Part shown: positions 1 through 6,543 of the stretch, in pieces
Position numbering within the stretch: position 1 is the stretch's first letter
Layout: the number at the start of each line of letters is the position of its first letter
NCBI GenBank assembly: GCA_017988355.1
Contig: JAGNRX010000049.1
Coordinates: 1-7,814 of the forward strand
DNA length: 7,814 bases
Direction: 5' to 3'
Source of the DNA: Bacteroidales bacterium
GTDB lineage: Bacteria > Bacteroidota > Bacteroidia > Bacteroidales > P3
Notes under the pieces: generated by a model
Database searches by the model: none
The model's input: only the letters and a program-made list of their open reading frames with translations
What the model was told of the DNA's origin: nothing
Translations under genes and position numbers: made by a program

Positions 1-323
1 CCGATAAGGCTGTGGTAAACACTCAACCTTTCTTGGAGATTTATAATGACGATGTTAAGTGTGCTCATGGTGCAACGATTGGTCAGTTGGACGAGTCGGC
101 TATGTTTTATATGAGAAGTCGTGGAATTTCGGAAAGAAGTGCAAGGATGTTACTTATGTTTGCTTTCTGCACCGAAATACTGTCTAAGTCTTCGATTGAG
201 GAATTGGTTGAAACATTGCAAGACATCATCAAAAGACGTCTTCATGGAGAGCTTTCAAGTTGTGAGAACTGTGTTTTGTTATGCAGCACACCATGTGGAA
301 CATCAGATATTGACTTTGTCTAA
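1..323 (+). CDS. sufD: Fe-S cluster assembly protein SufD, C-terminal part (5' end outside window)
   Basis: SufD is a scaffold partner of SufB and SufC in the SUF Fe-S cluster assembly complex in the cytoplasm. The frame is open from base 3 to the TAA at 321-323 and gives 106 residues; the true start lies upstream. A GTG at base 12 is in frame but falls inside a conserved segment, so it is not a real start. The visible part holds the highly conserved C-terminal core of the SufB/SufD family: FLEIYNDDVKCAHGATIGQL, then the FYMRSRGIS stretch and the helical tail ending in RRLHGELS. The histidine of the KCAHG motif probably matches the SufD histidine proposed to act at the SufB-SufD interface. 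The LEI-NDDVK-AHGAT pattern and the tail favour SufD over SufB. The last 21 residues contain four cysteines (CX2CX3CX3C), discussed in the findings. nadK follows after 22 bases, and no sufS is found downstream in the window. Confidence 0.9.
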   Translation, partial: DKAVVNTQPFLEIYNDDVKCAHGATIGQLDESAMFYMRSRGISERSARMLLMFAFCTEILSKSSIEELVETLQDIIKRRLHGELSSCENCVLLCSTPCGTSDIDFV

Positions 324-345
324 ACCGATAACTATGAATAGGTAA

Positions 346-1224
346 ATGAAAGTTGCTTTATATGGCAGGAGTCCAAAGCAAGATGATATTGTTTATGTTC
401 AACAACTTATTTCAGAGATTGAGCAAAGATATCCTTATGTCATTATTCATAATACATTCTACGAAAAGATAAAGGATAAGATAGTTTTTACTAAGCCTTA
501 TAAAACCTTTACCAACAAAGAAAACTTGGAAGTGGGCGTTGATATAATCTTTTCCTTAGGAGGAGATGGAACCTTGCTTGACACCCTACCAATTATGGGC
601 AACTCCGATATACCAGTGCTTGGAATAAATATTGGTCATCTTGGATTTCTAACCTCTGTTGGCAGAGATGGCATTTCGACCCTCTTGGAGGAGTTGGAGG
701 CTAAGAACTATAATGTTAGCAAAAGAACAATATTAAAGGTCGATGATAAGATTGAAGGAATAAAAGATAAGTATGCTTTAAATGATGTCTGTCTTCGCTC
801 AGCTAAGGCGGGTGAGTTATTAGATATTTCAATATTTATAGACGATGAGTTTTTGGCAACCTATACGGCAGATGGAGTAATCATTACCACACCAACAGGT
901 TCAACAGCCTATAATATGAGTGCAGGAGGACCAATAATCACTCCACAAACTCCTTGTATAGGTATAACCCCAATTTGTCCACATAACTTAACATTTAGAC
1001 CAATCATTATTTCTGATACATCAAATATTAGATTAGAGGTTAAGGAGTCGAGGGAAGATATAATTATTTATATAGATTCACAGTGTACTACAGTAAAAGC
1101 ACCATTTGATGTTGAGATTAAGAAAGCTAAGTTTGAGGCTAAGCTAATTAGAATGCAGAACCAGAGTTTCTTTGATGCAATAAGGAAGAAGCTTATGTGG
1201 GGAACATATATTAGGAGGGGATAA
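346..1224 (+). CDS. nadK: NAD kinase (ATP-NAD kinase)
   Basis: This cytoplasmic enzyme phosphorylates NAD+ to NADP+ and so controls the NADP(H) pool. The 292-residue length is usual for the family. The signature GGDGT lies at residues 72-76, followed by the GINIGHLGFL stretch (93-102). The second family block, ADGVIITTPTGSTAY (about 175-189) followed by SAGGPI, is intact, as is the later PHNLTFRPI segment. The usual NE dipeptide is ND here (146-147), a conservative change. The usual DG near the C-terminus is DS (244-245). The protein ends with FFDAIRKKLMWG, which fits Bacteroidota NadK as I remember it. The ATG at 346 opens directly onto the first beta strand (MKVALYGR), so no earlier start is needed. 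The spacing is 22 bases from sufD and 2 bases to the next gene. Its last codons contain an AGGAGGGG motif that may serve the next gene. Confidence 0.95.
   Translation: MKVALYGRSPKQDDIVYVQQLISEIEQRYPYVIIHNTFYEKIKDKIVFTKPYKTFTNKENLEVGVDIIFSLGGDGTLLDTLPIMGNSDIPVLGINIGHLGFLTSVGRDGISTLLEELEAKNYNVSKRTILKVDDKIEGIKDKYALNDVCLRSAKAGELLDISIFIDDEFLATYTADGVIITTPTGSTAYNMSAGGPIITPQTPCIGITPICPHNLTFRPIIISDTSNIRLEVKESREDIIIYIDSQCTTVKAPFDVEIKKAKFEAKLIRMQNQSFFDAIRKKLMWGTYIRRG
1213..1220 (+). promoter_or_regulatory. Shine-Dalgarno-like ribosome binding site for the gene at 1227
   Basis: The motif AGGAGGGG lies 6 bases before the ATG at 1227, which is good Shine-Dalgarno spacing. It sits inside the last codons of nadK (residues IRRG). 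It supports the start at 1227 and suggests that the two genes are translated together. The other starts in this window have A-rich leaders without such a motif. Because the bases also encode conserved-looking basic residues, the match could partly be chance. Confidence 0.6.
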
Positions 1225-1226
1225 CA

Positions 1227-1685
1227 ATGAGAACAAAGCTAAAAAGAGGGATAAAGAAGTGGAAGAGGTTTTATCCTCAACTCAAACATAAGCACCGTTT
1301 GATAGTGATGGACTCAGAAAACTTTACTGAGAAATTCACCCTAAAACTAACGGCAGTTAATCTTTTTACCTTTGTGGGTTTAGGCATAATAGTCTTAATC
1401 CTACTTACAATTGTGCTAATTGCCTTTACTCCACTTAGGGAATATATACCTGGATACACAAATGAGAAGATGGAAAAGCAAGCATTTAGAAATGCAGAAA
1501 AGATTGATTCCCTAACAAAGGTTATCTCACAGCAGGAACTTATGCTAAATAATATAAGAATGGTTGTTTTGGGAGAAGATGTGCCGGAGCTTGGTTCACA
1601 AGTAATTGACAGCACTAAGAACTATGATAATATTCAACTCCAACGTTCAAAAGCGGATTCCTTGCTTAGGCTTTCTTTTGAATAA
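1227..1685 (+). CDS. Single-pass membrane protein with coiled-coil; resembles N-terminal part of Bacteroidales M23 peptidases, peptidase domain absent
   Basis: The 152-residue protein has a very basic N-terminal segment (residues 1-24, rich in K and R), a short linker, one strong hydrophobic membrane segment at about 44-68, and a probable periplasmic part. The basic side should stay in the cytoplasm. The sequence after the membrane segment (TPLREYIPGYTN, 68-79) and the heptad-like helix at about 82-112 resemble, from memory, the N-terminal region of Bacteroidales M23-family metallopeptidases that are about twice as long. No HxxxD or HxH zinc motif of an M23 domain is present. The stop at 1683-1685 is followed within 43 bases by dxr, with no coding remnant. 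It may be a natural short anchor or coiled-coil adaptor, or a gene that lost its catalytic end. The start is set by an AGGAGGGG motif, 2 bases after the nadK stop. The function is unknown. A cell-wall or division-related role is only an inference from the resemblance. Confidence 0.8.
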   Translation: MRTKLKRGIKKWKRFYPQLKHKHRLIVMDSENFTEKFTLKLTAVNLFTFVGLGIIVLILLTIVLIAFTPLREYIPGYTNEKMEKQAFRNAEKIDSLTKVISQQELMLNNIRMVVLGEDVPELGSQVIDSTKNYDNIQLQRSKADSLLRLSFE

Positions 1686-1711
1686 AAAAACAACAATCTA
1701 AGAATTAACTA

Positions 1712-1725
1712 TTAGTTTAAACTAA
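1712..1725. repeat. 14-bp perfect palindrome just before dxr
   Basis: TTAGTTTAAACTAA is identical to its reverse complement and ends 3 bases before the dxr ATG. A further AACT at 1707-1710 can pair with the AGTT at 1714-1717, so two mutually exclusive small hairpins are possible in RNA. It could be an operator, an RNA structure near the start codon, or chance in an AT-rich gap. The sequence shows the symmetry. Any function is inference. Confidence 0.5.
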
Positions 1726-1728
1726 AAT

Positions 1729-2886
1729 ATGGAAGAAAAAAGAGTTGCAATTATAGGTTCAACAGGTTCAATTGGTAAACAAACCTTAGATGTGATTAGA
1801 CACCATAAGGATAGGTTTTCTGTTGAAGTTTTAACTGCAAACACTCAGGCAGACTTGCTTATTGAACAGGCTTTGGAGTTTGATCCTAACTGCGTTGTTA
1901 TTGCAGATAAGAAGGAGTATTTGAAAGTTAAGGAAGCACTTTCTTCAACCGATATAAAGGTTTTTGCAGGCTCGGAGTCAATTGAAGATGTGGTTCAGAT
2001 GGAAACTGTCGATATTGTTATGATGGCACTTGTTGGCTTTGCAGGACTTCGTCCAACCCTAAAGGCAATAGAGGCAAAGAAACCAATAGCACTTTCAAAT
2101 AAAGAAACCCTTGTTGTGGCTGGAGAGATAGTAACCAGACTTGCAGCAGAAAATAATGTGCCAATACTTCCTGTGGACTCAGAGCATTCAGCAATCTTTC
2201 AGTGCCTGGCAGGAGAGTTCTACAATAAAATAGAGAAAATAATACTTACAGCATCAGGTGGCCCTTTTAGAGGCAAGACAAGAGATGAGCTAAGTAAGGT
2301 TACCATAAAACAAGCTCTAAATCATCCTAATTGGGTAATGGGTAAGAAAGTAACTATCGATTCAGCAACCCTTATGAATAAAGGCTTAGAGGTTATTGAA
2401 GCAAGGTGGTTATTTAATGTAGATGCAAAGAAAATAGAGGCTGTTGTTCATCCACAATCAATCGTTCACTCAATGGTTGAATTTGAAGATGGTTCGGTTA
2501 AGGCTCAATTAGGCTTAGCAGATATGAAACTGCCAATACAATATGCACTATCTTATCCAGAGCGTTTAAAGACAGATTTTCCTAAACTAAGTATATTCGA
2601 TTTTCCTTCTCTTACATTTGAAAAGCCAGACTATGAAGCTTTTAGGTGTTTATCCTTAGCATATAAGGCAATTGAAAAAGGAGGAAACATTCCAACTATT
2701 ATGAATGTAGCAAATGAAATTGCGGTTGAAAGTTTCTTAAAAGGGAATATAGGTTTCTTAGAGATTGCAAATGTTATTGAAGAGGCGATGGATAAATACA
2801 ATTTTATTCTAAAACCAGACGTTAATAATCTTTTTGACACCGACACAGAGGTTAGAAGAGAATTAAGCTCGTTACTGTTGAAATAA
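1729..2886 (+). CDS. dxr: 1-deoxy-D-xylulose-5-phosphate reductoisomerase
   Basis: Dxr (IspC) converts 1-deoxy-D-xylulose 5-phosphate to 2-C-methyl-D-erythritol 4-phosphate with NADPH and a divalent metal. This is the first committed step of the MEP isoprenoid pathway, in the cytoplasm. The 385 residues are of normal length. The N-terminal Rossmann motif is GSTGSIGKQTLDVIR (10-24). ALSNKETLV (121-129) and PVDSEHSAIFQ (148-158) follow. The metal ligands are D150, E152 and E221, the last in MNKGLEVIEARWLF (216-229). The flexible catalytic loop HPNWVMG spans 199-205, and the HPQSIVHSMVEF block 241-252. All expected active-site residues are present. The ATG at 1729 is preceded by an A-rich, G-poor leader containing a palindrome. 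It lies upstream of rseP with a 51-base gap. In proteobacteria such as E. coli, dxr and rseP also sit close together, with other envelope genes between them. Confidence 0.97.
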   Translation: MEEKRVAIIGSTGSIGKQTLDVIRHHKDRFSVEVLTANTQADLLIEQALEFDPNCVVIADKKEYLKVKEALSSTDIKVFAGSESIEDVVQMETVDIVMMALVGFAGLRPTLKAIEAKKPIALSNKETLVVAGEIVTRLAAENNVPILPVDSEHSAIFQCLAGEFYNKIEKIILTASGGPFRGKTRDELSKVTIKQALNHPNWVMGKKVTIDSATLMNKGLEVIEARWLFNVDAKKIEAVVHPQSIVHSMVEFEDGSVKAQLGLADMKLPIQYALSYPERLKTDFPKLSIFDFPSLTFEKPDYEAFRCLSLAYKAIEKGGNIPTIMNVANEIAVESFLKGNIGFLEIANVIEEAMDKYNFILKPDVNNLFDTDTEVRRELSSLLLK

Positions 2887-2914
2887 TTAACTAAAAATAC
2901 AAAGACTTAAACTT

Positions 2915-2939
2915 AAAATAAACAATAAAAATAAACAAT
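2915..2939 (+). repeat. 12-bp direct repeat in the rseP leader
   Basis: AAAATAAACAAT occurs at 2915-2926 and again, exactly, at 2928-2939, a 13-base period. The second copy runs into the ATG of rseP at 2938. The whole 51-base gap holds a single G. Such A-rich leaders are thought to aid translation initiation in Bacteroidota in place of a Shine-Dalgarno motif. The duplication may be a slippage product or simply low complexity. Confidence 0.6.
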
Positions 2940-4320
2940 GAAAATATTAGCATTATTAGTATCATTATCGCTCTTAGTTTTTATCCATGAATTAGGACAC
3001 TACCTATTTGCAAGACTTTTTAAGACAAGAGTTGATAAGTTCTACCTCTTCTTTAATCCCTATTTCTCAATCCTAAGAGCAAAGAAGGTTAAGGGGAAAT
3101 GGAACTTGAGTTGGTTTTCTAAGAAATCTCCAGAGTGTTTTGAAACAGAACCAGACCATACCGAATGGGGAATTGGTTGGGTGCCTCTTGGTGGATATTG
3201 TGCAATATCAGGAATGATTGACGAAAACACAACATCTGCTGACCAGCTTTCTGAGAAGGTTAATCCTTGGGAATATCGCTCAAAACCAGCTTGGCAAAGA
3301 CTACTTATTGTGCTTGGTGGCGTGATTATGAACTTCGTTGGTGCTCTTATTATTTTCTCAATGATGCTATTTACTTGGGGCAAGGAAACTCTTCCAATTC
3401 AAAATGCAACAATGGGTTACGACTATACAGACGTGGCTCTAAAGAATGGGTTCAAAAATGGAGATATAATCTTGGCTGTTAATTCAAAGCCTGTTTTTGA
3501 GATGCAAGATGCGGTTGAAAAACTACTATTAGATGAATCGCCTTCAGCAACAATTCAAAGAGGACTTGAAACAATTAAGATAGATCTTCCACAGGACTTT
3601 TCTAAGCAAATGATTGCTGCAAATGCTAAACTATTTGCTTCTCCTCGTTTTCCTTTTGTTATTGATAATTTTGCCATTGGCTCAATTGCTGAGAAATCAG
3701 GAATGGAAGTAGGAGATAGCATTGTCGGCATTAATGGAATAGCAACTCCAACCTTTACTGATTTTGTTGTAGAGATTGCAAAACACAAATCAAAGGAAGT
3801 AAATATTGATTTTTATCGTGGAAGTTCTCCTCGAACCATTGTTCTTGCTCTTGATGATAATGGAAAGATTGGTGCAGTTGCGAGAAGTCCTTATCTAATG
3901 TTTGCAACAAAAGAAATAAAATATGGTTTCTTTGAATCAATTCCAGCTGGTATTGCTCAAGGAACAGAGACCTTAGTTAATTATGTTAAGCAGTTTAAGT
4001 TTGTGTTTTCAAAAGAAGGTGCATCTCAACTTGGAGGGTTTGGAACAATTGGTAACCTATTCCCTGCATCTTGGAGCTGGCCTATATTTTGGCAAATGAC
4101 TGCTTTTTTATCAATAATCCTTGCATTTATGAATATACTTCCTATCCCAGGACTTGATGGAGGACATGTTATGTTTACTCTTTGGGAAATGGTTACAAGA
4201 AGGAAACCTGGCGACAAATTCCTTGAAAGAGCTCAAATGGCAGGAATGATACTTCTTTTTGCACTTCTTATTTATGCAAATGGAAACGACTTAGTTAGAT
4301 GGCTTGGTGGTAAATTTTAA
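2938..4320 (+). CDS. rseP: RIP metalloprotease RseP (site-2 protease, M50 family)
   Basis: RseP is an inner-membrane zinc protease that cuts membrane-spanning substrates such as anti-sigma factors and leftover signal peptides. The 460-residue protein starts with a hydrophobic segment carrying the zinc motif HELGH (17-21; H17, E18, H21). A hydrophilic stretch (about 45-75) precedes the conserved GWVPLGGY loop (80-87). A second membrane segment is at about 122-146. Two PDZ-like domains follow, about 155-220 and 235-305, the second with the IGSIAEKSGMEVGDSIVGIN core. The third zinc ligand motif, NILPIPGLDGGH, is at 399-410 (D407), in a membrane segment, and a last one is at about 433-447. All catalytic parts are intact. 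The protein starts at the ATG at 2938, directly before its first membrane segment. No anti-sigma factor or sigma factor lies in the window, so its substrate here cannot be named. ugd begins 15 bases after the stop. Confidence 0.95.
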   Translation: MKILALLVSLSLLVFIHELGHYLFARLFKTRVDKFYLFFNPYFSILRAKKVKGKWNLSWFSKKSPECFETEPDHTEWGIGWVPLGGYCAISGMIDENTTSADQLSEKVNPWEYRSKPAWQRLLIVLGGVIMNFVGALIIFSMMLFTWGKETLPIQNATMGYDYTDVALKNGFKNGDIILAVNSKPVFEMQDAVEKLLLDESPSATIQRGLETIKIDLPQDFSKQMIAANAKLFASPRFPFVIDNFAIGSIAEKSGMEVGDSIVGINGIATPTFTDFVVEIAKHKSKEVNIDFYRGSSPRTIVLALDDNGKIGAVARSPYLMFATKEIKYGFFESIPAGIAQGTETLVNYVKQFKFVFSKEGASQLGGFGTIGNLFPASWSWPIFWQMTAFLSIILAFMNILPIPGLDGGHVMFTLWEMVTRRKPGDKFLERAQMAGMILLFALLIYANGNDLVRWLGGKF

Positions 4321-4335
4321 ATAAAACAAAACATT

Positions 4336-5652
4336 ATGAGAGCAGTAATAGTTGGAACAGGATATGTAGGACTGGTAACAGGTACTTGTTTTGCCGAAAT
4401 GGGTATTGATGTTATTTGTGTTGATATTGATAAAGATAAAATCGAGAACCTTAAGAAAGGAATATCTCCAATCTATGAACCGGGCTTAGATGAACTTATT
4501 GAAAAGAATGTTGCTAAGGGTAGGTTAGAGTTTTCAACTAAGCTTTCGGATTGTATTGAAGATGCTGATGTTATTTTCTCTGCCGTAGGCACTCCTCCTG
4601 ATGAAGACGGTAGTGCTGACCTCAAATATGTTTTAGATGTTGCAAGAGAAATTGGCAAGAATATGAACCACTATTGTTTGGTTGTAACAAAGAGTACTGT
4701 ACCTGTTGGAACTGCTAAAAAAGTTAAGAAAGCCATACAAGATGAATTAGATAAGAGGGGGAAGAAAATAGATTTCGATATAGCTTCAAACCCTGAATTC
4801 TTAAAAGAAGGTAATGCTGTTAGTGATTTTCTTTCTCCAGACAGAATTGTTGTGGGGCTTGAATCAAAGAGGGCAGAAGATATAATGAACCGCCTCTATA
4901 AGCCATTTACACTTAACGGACATAATGTTATTTATATGGATGTTCCTTCGGCAGAGATGACAAAATATGCTGCAAATGCAATGCTTGCTGTCAGAATCAG
5001 CTTTATGAACGAGATGGCTAACTTATGTGAAAAGGTTGGTGCAAATGTAAATATGGTTAGAAAAGGAATAGGAAGCGACCCAAGAATTGGTAGCAAGTTC
5101 CTTTATTCTGGCATAGGTTATGGAGGAAGTTGTTTTCCAAAAGATGTTAAGGCACTATATAAGACAGGACTTGAACACGATATTGAGCTAAAACTTGTTA
5201 AGGCTGCTGAGGAAAGAAATGATGAGCAGAAGCTTGTCCTTTTCAATAAACTAAAAGCAATTTACCCAGACCTTAGTGGTAAGACAATTGCTATTTGGGG
5301 ACTTTCTTTTAAGCCAGAGACCGATGATATGAGAGAGGCTCCTTCACTTTATATCTTAAATGCTCTATCAAAACAAGGCTGTAAGATAAGGGTATATGAC
5401 CCAATTGCTATGGAAGAGACCAAGAGAAGACTGGGCAATCTTCACTTAGAATATTGTCAAGATGAGTATGAGGTTGTTGAAAATGCAGATGCTCTACTGC
5501 TTTTGACCGAATGGAAGGAATTTCGTTTGCCTAAGTGGGACAGGGTTATTGAGAAAATGAATAAATTAATTCTCTTAGATGGTAGAAACATATATGATGG
5601 AAACGAAATGAGGTCACTGGGTTTTTACTACGAAGGAATAGGAACAAAATAA
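4336..5652 (+). CDS. ugd: UDP-glucose 6-dehydrogenase
   Basis: This cytoplasmic enzyme oxidises UDP-glucose to UDP-glucuronate with two NAD+ in a two-step reaction and supplies acidic sugars for capsule, exopolysaccharide or lipopolysaccharide. The 438 residues fit the bacterial Ugd family. The N-terminal Rossmann motif is GTGYVGLVTG (7-16). STVPVGTA (120-127) and NPEFLKEG (152-159, E154) follow. The catalytic cysteine is C266 in GYGGSCFPKD (261-270), with K210 and N214 in EMTKYAANAM (207-216). The C-terminal domain carries WGLSFKPETDDMREAPS (321-337) and the closing motif LLDGRNIYD (413-421). The related enzymes UDP-ManNAc and GDP-mannose dehydrogenase share the fold, but the FLKEG, GYGGSCFPKD and KPETDD wording favours Ugd. 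The start ATG follows a short leader rich in A and lacking G. It sits 4 bases upstream of rmlD, which suggests a shared transcript for nucleotide sugars. Confidence 0.93.
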   Translation: MRAVIVGTGYVGLVTGTCFAEMGIDVICVDIDKDKIENLKKGISPIYEPGLDELIEKNVAKGRLEFSTKLSDCIEDADVIFSAVGTPPDEDGSADLKYVLDVAREIGKNMNHYCLVVTKSTVPVGTAKKVKKAIQDELDKRGKKIDFDIASNPEFLKEGNAVSDFLSPDRIVVGLESKRAEDIMNRLYKPFTLNGHNVIYMDVPSAEMTKYAANAMLAVRISFMNEMANLCEKVGANVNMVRKGIGSDPRIGSKFLYSGIGYGGSCFPKDVKALYKTGLEHDIELKLVKAAEERNDEQKLVLFNKLKAIYPDLSGKTIAIWGLSFKPETDDMREAPSLYILNALSKQGCKIRVYDPIAMEETKRRLGNLHLEYCQDEYEVVENADALLLLTEWKEFRLPKWDRVIEKMNKLILLDGRNIYDGNEMRSLGFYYEGIGTK

Positions 5653-5656
5653 GATT

Positions 5657-6514
5657 ATGAAAACAATATTAGTTACAGGAGGAAATGGTCAGTTAGGTAG
5701 CTCTTTAAAGTTAATAGCTAAAAACTACCCAGACTATCAATTAGAATTTACAGATTACCAAGATTTAGATGTCACCTCTCAAGATGATATCTCAAATTAC
5801 TTAGATACAAAACCCTTTTCTGCTATAATTAATTGTGCAGCCTACACTGCGGTTGATAAGGCAGAAACAGATATAGAAAAGGCAAGAGAACTTAACTCTA
5901 TGGCTCCTTTATATCTTGCTGTCGAGGCAGAGAAAAGAGAGATGGGACTAATCCATATCTCAACAGACTATGTTTTCAGCAACACAAAGAACACTCCAAT
6001 ACACCCATCAGACACAGATACTATTCCTAATTCAATTTATGGGGTGACTAAGCTTGAGGGTGAAGAAAATATTCAAAATAGTATATCCTGCTATGCAATT
6101 ATTAGAACAGCGTGGTTATATTCTGAATTTGGGACAAACTTTGTTAAAACAATGATTAATATAGGTTCTAAGGCAAAGAACGTAAACGTGGTTTATGATC
6201 AGGTTGGAAGCCCTACTTATGCTCTTGATTTGGCAAAAGCAATAATGGTTATGTTGGATAAACTTGAACCATTTACCAAAGAAATACTTCACTATACTAA
6301 CGAAGGGATATGTAGCTGGTATGATTTTGCAAAGAAGGTAATGGAGATAAAGAAATATAGCTGTAAGGTTAATCCTATTGTTTCTAATCAGTTTCCAACT
6401 CCTGCACAAAGACCATCTTATAGCGTTTTAGATAAACAACCAATCAAAGACCTTCTTTCAATAACTATTCCTCACTGGGAAGATAGTTTGAAAGAGTGTA
6501 TGAAAAAGCTATAA
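5657..6514 (+). CDS. rmlD: dTDP-4-dehydrorhamnose reductase
   Basis: RmlD (RfbD) performs the last step of dTDP-L-rhamnose synthesis, reducing dTDP-4-dehydro-L-rhamnose with NAD(P)H in the cytoplasm. The 285-residue protein belongs to the extended short-chain dehydrogenase family. The cofactor motif is GGNGQLG (8-14), the conserved NCAAYTAVDKAE block is 59-70, and STDYVF is 102-107. The catalytic pair Y128 and K132 is in YGVTK, followed by RTAWLY (150-155). The substrate-side motif QRPSYSVLDK (251-260) is typical of RmlD. The gene is 4 bases after ugd and probably cotranscribed. The rmlA, rmlB and rmlC genes that would complete the pathway are not in this window. The gene is convergent with the following - strand gene. 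Confidence 0.93.
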   Translation: MKTILVTGGNGQLGSSLKLIAKNYPDYQLEFTDYQDLDVTSQDDISNYLDTKPFSAIINCAAYTAVDKAETDIEKARELNSMAPLYLAVEAEKREMGLIHISTDYVFSNTKNTPIHPSDTDTIPNSIYGVTKLEGEENIQNSISCYAIIRTAWLYSEFGTNFVKTMINIGSKAKNVNVVYDQVGSPTYALDLAKAIMVMLDKLEPFTKEILHYTNEGICSWYDFAKKVMEIKKYSCKVNPIVSNQFPTPAQRPSYSVLDKQPIKDLLSITIPHWEDSLKECMKKL

Positions 6515-6531
6515 GAGAACTTAGTTTCTTA
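6512..6531 (-). terminator. Weak hairpin between convergent genes, possible terminator
   Basis: TAAGAGAACTTAGTTTCTTA can fold into a 7-pair stem (one G-T pair) with a 6-base loop. Read on the - strand, the hairpin is followed 4 to 9 bases later by TTTTT (6506-6502), as expected for a factor-independent terminator of the Gate-domain gene that stops at 6544. On the + strand there is no T-run, so support for rmlD is poor. The stem is AT-rich and weak, and it overlaps the rmlD stop codon. Confidence 0.3.
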
Positions 6532-6543
6532 GATAGGGTTTCC

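Noticed and set aside
310..338. TTGACT and TATGAA with a 17-base spacer before nadK, resembling an E. coli sigma-70 promoter
   Set aside because: Bacteroidota promoters use a different consensus (TTTG and TAnnTTTG), the first box lies inside sufD, and the start of transcription would fall almost on the nadK ATG.
121..345. A 74-residue open frame on the + strand overlapping the end of sufD
   Set aside because: It overlaps the conserved SufD frame, has no family features, and the stop just before nadK is coincidental.
1277..1615. A 112-residue open frame on the - strand
   Set aside because: It is fully inside the membrane-protein gene on the + strand, has no recognisable domain, and its hydrophobic run is the antisense of the real membrane segment.
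1686..1728. Possible frameshifted M23 peptidase remnant after the short membrane protein
   Set aside because: The 43-base gap is A-rich with no coding content, and dxr starts right after it, so no remnant can be hidden there.
3060..3383. A 107-residue open frame on the - strand within rseP
   Set aside because: It lies opposite the conserved GWVPLGGY region of RseP and shows no domain; it is an antisense shadow.
6116..6409. A 97-residue - strand open frame inside rmlD
   Set aside because: It is antisense to an intact conserved gene with no supporting motif.
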